Source: Pisolithus tinctorius (lineage: Eukaryota > Basidiomycota > Agaricomycetes > Boletales > Pisolithaceae). Taken from it: a stretch of DNA of 64,000 bases. A program made the translations under genes and the position numbers. The first letter of the stretch is position 1. Every line of letters starts with the position of its first letter. The stretch lies in the NCBI GenBank assembly GCA_024663395.1, contig JANFAH010000121.1:1-64000 (forward strand), in the 5' to 3' direction. This document shows, in pieces, positions 57,728 to 64,000 of this stretch. The notes beneath the pieces are model-generated. The model had not been told where the DNA came from. It did no database searches and saw nothing but the letters and a program-made list of their open reading frames with translations.

Positions 57728-58756
57728 ATGTTGTACATCAGGAATGCTTTGAGACCTTCGCTGACCCGCATGTTTGTGGCTCGTAATGCTTCTTTGCATA
57801 CCCTTCCCGAGCTGCCTTATGCCTACAACGTGAGTGGTGTCGGGTACTGTCGGACGCTAAGACACCCAGCTTAGTGAAATGGACATCCTAGGCCCTCGAG
57901 CCCCATATTTCCGAGCAGATTATGAAGCTGCACCACACGAAACATCACCAGACATACGTCAATGGATTGAACGCTGCTGAAGAAGCGTACGCTAAGTCGA
58001 AGTCGGTGACGGAGAAAATCGCTTTACAGTCTGCTCTCAAGTTTAACGGTGGCGGTGAGTAAGACAATGATATCGAAGGAGCACCACTGACAAGCAATGA
58101 TACAGGCCACATTAACCACTCACTCTTCTGGAAAAATCTTTCCCCCGTCAACGAGAACGGTGGTAAGTTGTTTGAAGGGCCCTTAAAAGACGCTTTGGAG
58201 CGCGACTTCGGATCTGTGGACGGGTTCAAAAAAAGATTCAACGCTGCTACTGCCGGGATACAAGGCAGTGGTTGGGGATGGCTTGTAGGTATCATGTCAG
58301 GCTATTCTGCGATGCCGCCATCTCAACTCTATGACAGGGCTATAATCGGGACACGCAAAAGCTCGAGATTGCAACGACGGCTAACCAGGACCCTCTCATG
58401 TGTATGGGGCTTAGTCATAGACTGCATATCACGGCTCACGTTCCGTTCGCAGCGCTAACTCCGATCATCGGTGTTGACATCTGGGAACATGTGTGTATAA
58501 CATATCTAATTCTAGAAGCACGCTGAAATCTTCTTTGTAGGCATTCTATCTCCAGGTGAGCATTCCAGCTCGGCCCGTCGGATATCGTCTGAATAGGTTT
58601 GCATGGGCAGTATTACAATGTGAAGGTAGACGTAAGTTGATTATGTTACGTTGTTACGCTCTAGATTCTCAATTAAGTTGACAGTATCTCAACGCCATTT
58701 GGAATGTCATCAACTTCAAGGAGGCGGAATGCAGGTTCTTGGAGGCCACGAAGTAA
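57728..58756 (+). CDS. sod2: Manganese superoxide dismutase
   Basis: Converts superoxide to hydrogen peroxide and oxygen, expected in the mitochondrial matrix. Eight exons are predicted: 57,728-57,829, 57,892-58,054, 58,106-58,284, 58,338-58,401, 58,453-58,490, 58,541-58,555, 58,611-58,631 and 58,685-58,756. All introns are GT-AG, 50-62 nt, and join in frame to 217 codons, the normal length. The N-terminus is Arg/Ser/Ala-rich ([18 protein letters not shown]) and fits a mitochondrial targeting peptide. LPELPYAYN then opens the mature enzyme. Mn ligands are visible: His in [12 protein letters not shown], His in [10 protein letters not shown], and Asp and His in VDIWEHAFYLQYYN. GSGWGWL is also typical. 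Two micro-exons of 15 nt (AFYLQ) and 21 nt (YYNVKVD) are notable. No frameshift or stop was found. Confidence 0.93.
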
Positions 58757-61700
58757 TTCTGCATACAAAAGCGTACAGACACGCCTTGTGTACTCGTGTA
58801 CATTTTATGATCAGAACCTCCGATTCACCGACCTGCATGTGCTCGGTTGAGCAACAAACACGAGGTCTACTTAGTCGTACGAAGTACAAGGTTCCCACCG
58901 GAAGTTGCTGTGAGAGAGCGGGACCATGCTCAGTGGATCCGTTGGTACGCTCACTCGTTCATATTTGGTCATAAGAAGCTTCGTCAGGCTCGTTGCGCGT
59001 GCTCTTCCAGGCAGCCGAGTAAGTTATGCATTGACCATCCTTTAGTCATCACAGTGTTGGTTTATCATAACGCCGGCCCTGTACACATGGAACTGTGAAC
59101 GATTTCTATGCCTGTGATATTGCGTTTATTTCGGTAATATATCCTGGTACACCGTACTATGGCCTAGAAAAGTATCTGTGAACCGTGCTCAGGGTGCCAA
59201 CGGATGCACTTCCGCGCTGGCCTCCCCGCTCGCTGATGTGATAGCTAAGTGTCATCCAGTGGCCCGCCGGCGGTGCAAGGATGGCACCTGGAATTGACAG
59301 AAAGCAGTTTGGTATGTAACTTTGGACTTGAAGTAGAAACCATGGTTTCATCCACAGCATTTAGCGGAACGTTCCTTGCGGTCCGGCAATTATTCTAGCC
59401 CGCACAACCTCTTTGACCGGATCTGTCATGCCTTTCATTTCGAGCGTTGATGACCGGTAACAGGCTCTGCTGGTCTGCGGCCCGCGAACCAAGGACAACA
59501 GGGGAATAAATAAAGTTGTGTCAGGTTGAATACTTGCGTTAGGCTCAGAATCAGTAGGTAGTTGGAGTCTATCCGTGTTGTTGGTGACTTAAAGCACCTG
59601 ACCTAAGTGGTCGGTACAGGACTTCAAGCCAACTTGAACTAATCAGGTTCGCTAATCTTTAGGTTTTGGTCTTGACAGGTCGCAGAGAACGACCCATCGG
59701 ACTTGCCCTCAGCCTAACCCCGTTAGTCCTTGCCTTTTCGTGCAATAAAGGGTAGCCACATCGAGCGTATCAGCCACTAACGTGTGAAGTCGTCATCTTT
59801 ATCTTATCAACTAGAATTTATGTAACACCATATGTGGTACCACCAGACCGCTGAGCCATAGATTCCGGATGCACATATGGCTTCTGCTTAACCTCTGTAG
59901 TGTCAATACTGTCGATCAGATGGACAGTCTCATAATCTGAATCCGGCGAATTGAAGGCGTTTACTGGACTCCATGTTCTCCGGTTCTGGTCATGGTCACT
60001 TGGTAGGAAACTATTGAGCATTGGAGGGCACTGGAAGGGCCTGAGATCTTGACTTTAGAACTGATCGTATTGCTCATACTGGATAATAGCACTGCGCTCG
60101 GAGGTGAATTACCGAATACCGGCACGAAGCTCGTTCATGGTATAATGTGTGACTGATCCATCAGACGGTATTAAGTTCGGAAGCATACATATTTTACTTT
60201 TCGAAACAGACTGAAGGGTTACCAACCTCTTCAGCGTACTATCCAGGTATGTAAGTGGAGCTCCGATTTATCCATTTAACTCGGAGGAATTTCTACGGCG
60301 GGCAGATCGCGACAAGTCAAACCGTATGGCAAACAAGTGAAACCGGGAGACTAGGTATGCAGCGCCTCAACGATTTAAGTCTAACGGTTCACCCGGTAAC
60401 CCAGACTTGCGCCAATTACGCCGGTTGGCTACCTACTAGTGTTAGCTCCCCTGTTTCGTACGGAAAAAGAATGGTCTGGAAGACTACTTCGCGTCGCCAG
60501 GGACGTTCCGAACGGCGCCGCAGCAGGAGGGTAGCTCTGACGAGATGGCCTCAGTTGTCACATTGCGTGCATACCCGCATTCGTAATGGCTTCATCACGA
60601 GTATGCTTCATGACGGAGGGGGGGCGGAATCCAGTCCTGTCTACGTGCCACTGGCGAGACACTGGCGTCCTTTCTGACAGATGGTGCGTTTCCTGTGAAT
60701 ATTTCCCGTGCAAATTATGGACGAGTGGGACGAACTGCATCGCAAGTATCACTTCTGGGATTTCTAGACAGCACTAACCCCTCTATAAACGACATGAAAC
60801 GTGATCTTGATGGTGTGCATCTTCTGAAAGCTATTCCCAAAGTCTCGAAAAATGTATCTCATGCCAACCAAAGGTAGAAGGTATAAGCGCGTGCAAAATG
60901 ACGAATGACATGATCACCGCCACGGTTCCTGCGTTTGGAACGACCTCGCGGGATTAATTTCCGCCGCGCGCAAGTGTACTATCGGAAGAAGAATTCTACG
61001 CACACCTGCTATGCCAGGAGGGGGAAAGAGATGTGTCGTGCTGTGTTTTACTTCGAGTGTTGCCTGCGGTGTTTGCCGTGGAAAGTCCATTGTGACGAGT
61101 TGAGAATCCAAGTTCAAATGACAACTCTACCATTATTTGTGCCATTATAATTCCGGTACTTGCTTTTGTATGTTTGCCGCACAGGTACTGCGGCGCCGAT
61201 CAGTGGCACTTGATCAGCTGTGACACTGTACATGGATTTCCCAGGAGAACGCGTGATACAACCCGCTTTATGCGAGTACACGATCACTATCGCAATGATA
61301 TCAGGACACTTGTTCATCAAGGTCGCCTACAAATGTCACAGAACCGTGGCCACGGGTGTGCGTATGCCGTGAGGGTAGAAGATCAATTAATGAGACTAGA
61401 GAGACCCACAGGATGACATGATGGTAGACCATCTTGCGGCAGAGAGTTTCCCGAACCGTAAATATTCCCATGACCTGACCCGCTACCAATGAGTAAGGTG
61501 TCACTGACTGTTTTGAAGGGCGGTGCAGAGGAACATTTGCCTTTGCTCCCCATGGGGCAACGTGGATGAGAAGAACAGTGCCAGGTTTTTTTTTTTTTTT
61601 GAATGTTACCGGTAGATTCTAGTGTAGTCTTTGAGGCAGGAAGGTAGTTTCCACCTCAACGACCTCCAAAAGGCACTGGGAAATTGGGCAGATGGGGACT

Positions 61701-63007
61701 AACGAACGGTAAGTGGTTGCTGGCTCAATCAATGACACCTAAGCGAGACAGGGCAGACGGGCAGGGCACAAAGACGAATGGAGTAAGTCGAGGAATAGTA
61801 TTAAGTACAGGCATACACGTTCAACGAGTGTCTGGAGAAAATTAACCTTGTATAGCTAATCGTCAGTCAGAGTCCCTGCGGCAATGACAGCTCAGTTTAA
61901 CCACGCTGCCCTGTGCGAGGACCCTAGATAATATATAGTATGTATACGCGAGACAGCTATTAGGAGAAATACTGTCAATCTGTGTGGCAATCGATGGATG
62001 TCCGCGAAAGTTGTGTACGTAGTCTGGGTCCCGGCGGAACGAATGTTTTGACGAACAAACAAAGCGTGTTGTGCACCGGTGCAGACATGTCAAGATTTCG
62101 CAAATAAGCCTTGATGCGGACTTCTTTTACCTGGAAAAGCCGTCCATTTTTGCAGAAGGCGGCGGAAATACATACCGACTGACGCCACGCACAGCTCATA
62201 CGGTCGAAGATCTGATGCGTACTCATATCCATGCAACCGCGCCCATCCACCATCTTTTCGGTCCATCACGGCTTGGATTATTGCGAAGAATCCCTCGCCA
62301 ATGGTCGGTTAGGCCATCACGTTGACAGCACGTTACAGCCTCGTGTTCGCCGAGGTTGCGACCGCTCAACCCGCGGCCGTGTCGGGTGCTCATCCCAGCG
62401 AACTTCTCTTTACCCGGAAACATGTTATTGCGAAATTTTCTAGACACCGTGTGTTACTATGTCCTCGAGCCTCTCAATGGGCAAGTGAAACAAGCTCACA
62501 TCCATTTTGGAAGAGGACGCCGCTCCGGAACTTCGCACTGATCAAGATTCACATGGAAGCAATCGTCGATCCTGCGAGTCCATGATGGGATGGTTTGGAT
62601 TCCAGATCGCAATCTGGCTAATTGATCCATCTTAAGCCATGACGCACCGCCATCTAGGTAAGGATATGACTTTTTGGTCGCTGTCTAGATAACAACGATA
62701 TTCGCCTACTAGGACGAAAAAAAACGCGGTGTTCTTGGTCTTCCCTCACGTGTGTAATGTGTCATGATGTTCAAGGTACTACCTTGTACGCGATCAGTTG
62801 GTGGGCGTCGTTTCCCCAATTTATGTCTTTTATAATAATCGTTCTTTCTACAGGATTACCTCGGATACGACATCCCCTCTGTTCAGATTTGAATAAGTAG
62901 GTCCCGGGTGCTTCCCCCTCCGTGCCAAGTGTCACCCAAGCATCCCCTCCTCTCAGCGAGTCTGAGCTGTACTATTGTGTTCCCCTCTGCCTTGTCTCAA
63001 AGTCGCC
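58757..63007. other. Long region without a recognised gene
   Basis: About 4.2 kb. One stretch reads somewhat like protein on the plus strand: ~60,460-60,876, with EDYFASPGTFRTAPQQEGSS and later ISRANYGRVGRTASQVSLL, LDSTNPSINDMKRDLDGVHL, ending at TAG 60,874. It needs two frame changes, and I do not recognise the family. Fragments near 62,090-62,260 and 62,420-62,540 also look weakly protein-like. A T15 run is at ~61,587-61,601. No tRNA or rRNA gene was seen. Confidence 0.3.
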
Positions 63008-63979
63008 ATGATCTCCTCTGCCCTTCCATCGCAATTCTGTCTGCAGGACCTTGCCGCCATTACGGGTCGTGTATGTGAACTCAGAGTCAATCCTCACCAG
63101 GCAGAGGCAGACCGGGAAGCGCGGGTTTGGTTCAACAGGTCGGTCGTTTCAATTAGCAGTTCCCCATCCTGCATGAAAGTGACCCTTTCTTCCTCCAGCA
63201 TTGGTTTGTACGATGACAGAAAGAAGTCTAAGTTCCTCAACTACGGCAAATTTGATCTCTTCGCTGCCCTAAGTTTCCCTGATGCGGATCTGAAACACCT
63301 CGTCACCTGCCTCAAATTCTTCTTCTGGGCTTTCTCTGTACGTGCTAAAGACCCCTTGCTACATCCATGACTGACCAAGCGTCATCCAGACGGATGATCT
63401 GTCTGACGAAGGGGACCTCCAATCAAGGCCCGATGACGTCAAAGCTGGTCACGACATTTCTGTTCGCGTCGTGGATGAGCCTGGTGCTCCTCGTCCCGAA
63501 TATCCATATGCTGCTATGTTTTATGAGTGCGTACTCAGGGTGTTATGTTGTGTCCATGACGTAATCTATCTCCTTGCCAGTCTTCTTGAACGCTTCCGCG
63601 AAACGTCTACACATGGCGCGTACAAACGGTATTCATTCAACTATTCCTCTTACCTAACCTAACATCTAAGACATCGTTTTAGATTCATCCGTGCCTGGGA
63701 AGAATGGAGCAGTTCACAAGTAACGCAGTCACGAAACCGATCACAGGATCGCATTCCCACTGTTGACGAATTCATCCTCATGAGACGGGCTACCATCGGA
63801 GGGGCGATGGTTGAAGGTGGGATTCAGACCTCTTCGTCTCCCCCTTTGCAGCTGACCCGGCCTGACTTGTAGCTATGGTCGAATACTCTCTGGACTTGGA
63901 CTTACCAGACGAAGTCTTTGAGAATCCCATTATTCATGCTATGTCCGACGCTACTAACGATCTCATGACGTGGCCGAAT
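63008..63979 (+). CDS. Sesquiterpene synthase (terpene cyclase), 5' part
   Basis: Cyclises farnesyl diphosphate to a sesquiterpene. The gene is cut by the window's right edge. Predicted exons are 63,008-63,138, 63,199-63,337, 63,390-63,525, 63,581-63,628, 63,683-63,816 and 63,873-63,979, with introns of 52-60 nt, all in phase. The next donor (GT at 63,980) is present. Motifs: ARVWFN in the N-terminal helix region; FFFWAFS then TDDLSDE as the Asp-rich Mg-binding motif, with the DDxxD-type site split by an intron; FILMRRATIGG; and ATNDLMTWPN, the start of the NSE/DTE-type second metal motif, whose end lies outside the window. The sequence style matches a known basidiomycete terpene synthase clade. 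No frameshift is seen. Product and cluster partners are unknown. Confidence 0.85.
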
Positions 63980-64000
63980 GTTCGTATCTCGTCACCTCAT

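Noticed and set aside
61587..61601. T15 run as a polyadenylation or retroposon tail
   Set aside because: No adjacent element body or target duplication was found. An isolated homopolymer is not evidence.

Overview
The window looks like nuclear DNA of a mushroom-forming basidiomycete (Agaricomycetes). Genes are split by GT-AG introns of about 50-60 nt. The gene families are typical of that group: HET-domain proteins, a P450, Crinkler-type N-terminal modules, a TKL kinase with a C1 finger, a clade-specific sesquiterpene synthase and CACTA/Helitron transposons. No host-independent plasmid or bacterial feature is visible. I worked by eye, so exon boundaries are predictions.

Layout: 1-7 kb holds a Helitron whose Rep-helicase gene can be read through six introns but carries six nonsense codons. 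7.3-9.9 kb is a HET-domain gene with an open reading frame and one 50-nt intron. 10.1-11.7 kb is an unrecognised unit, and it recurs with a HET fragment at 26.0-28.7 kb. 11,855-20,276 is a complete CACTA-type transposon with matching termini, a 3-bp ATT target duplication, a tnp2 transposase and two accessory genes. 20.3-42 kb is a decaying gene graveyard: a P450, a small foldback element, indoleamine 2,3-dioxygenase, three Crinkler-like modules, a histidine acid phosphatase, a serine-protease-like protein, a conserved hypothetical and a TKL kinase with C1 domain. Most of these can be read only by stepping across 1-2 nt frameshifts.

42.7-48.3 kb (minus strand) holds a large NLR-like gene: P-loop GTPase, about 18 tandem TPR-like repeats, then a HET domain. 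One frameshift is suspected near its 3' end. 49.7-55.7 kb is a clean SET3-like PHD+SET chromatin regulator. 57.7-58.8 kb is a clean eight-exon Mn superoxide dismutase. The right edge cuts through a sesquiterpene synthase gene (63,008 onward).

The clean housekeeping genes (SET3-like, sod2) sit beside indel-ridden accessory genes in the same contig. This argues that the indels are mostly real decay and not uniform sequencing error, but only read data can settle it. The most notable items are the GTPase-TPR-HET fusion, the precisely bounded CACTA element, the Helitron with C-to-T-type nonsense decay, the Crinkler-like module array and the duplicated unknown unit.
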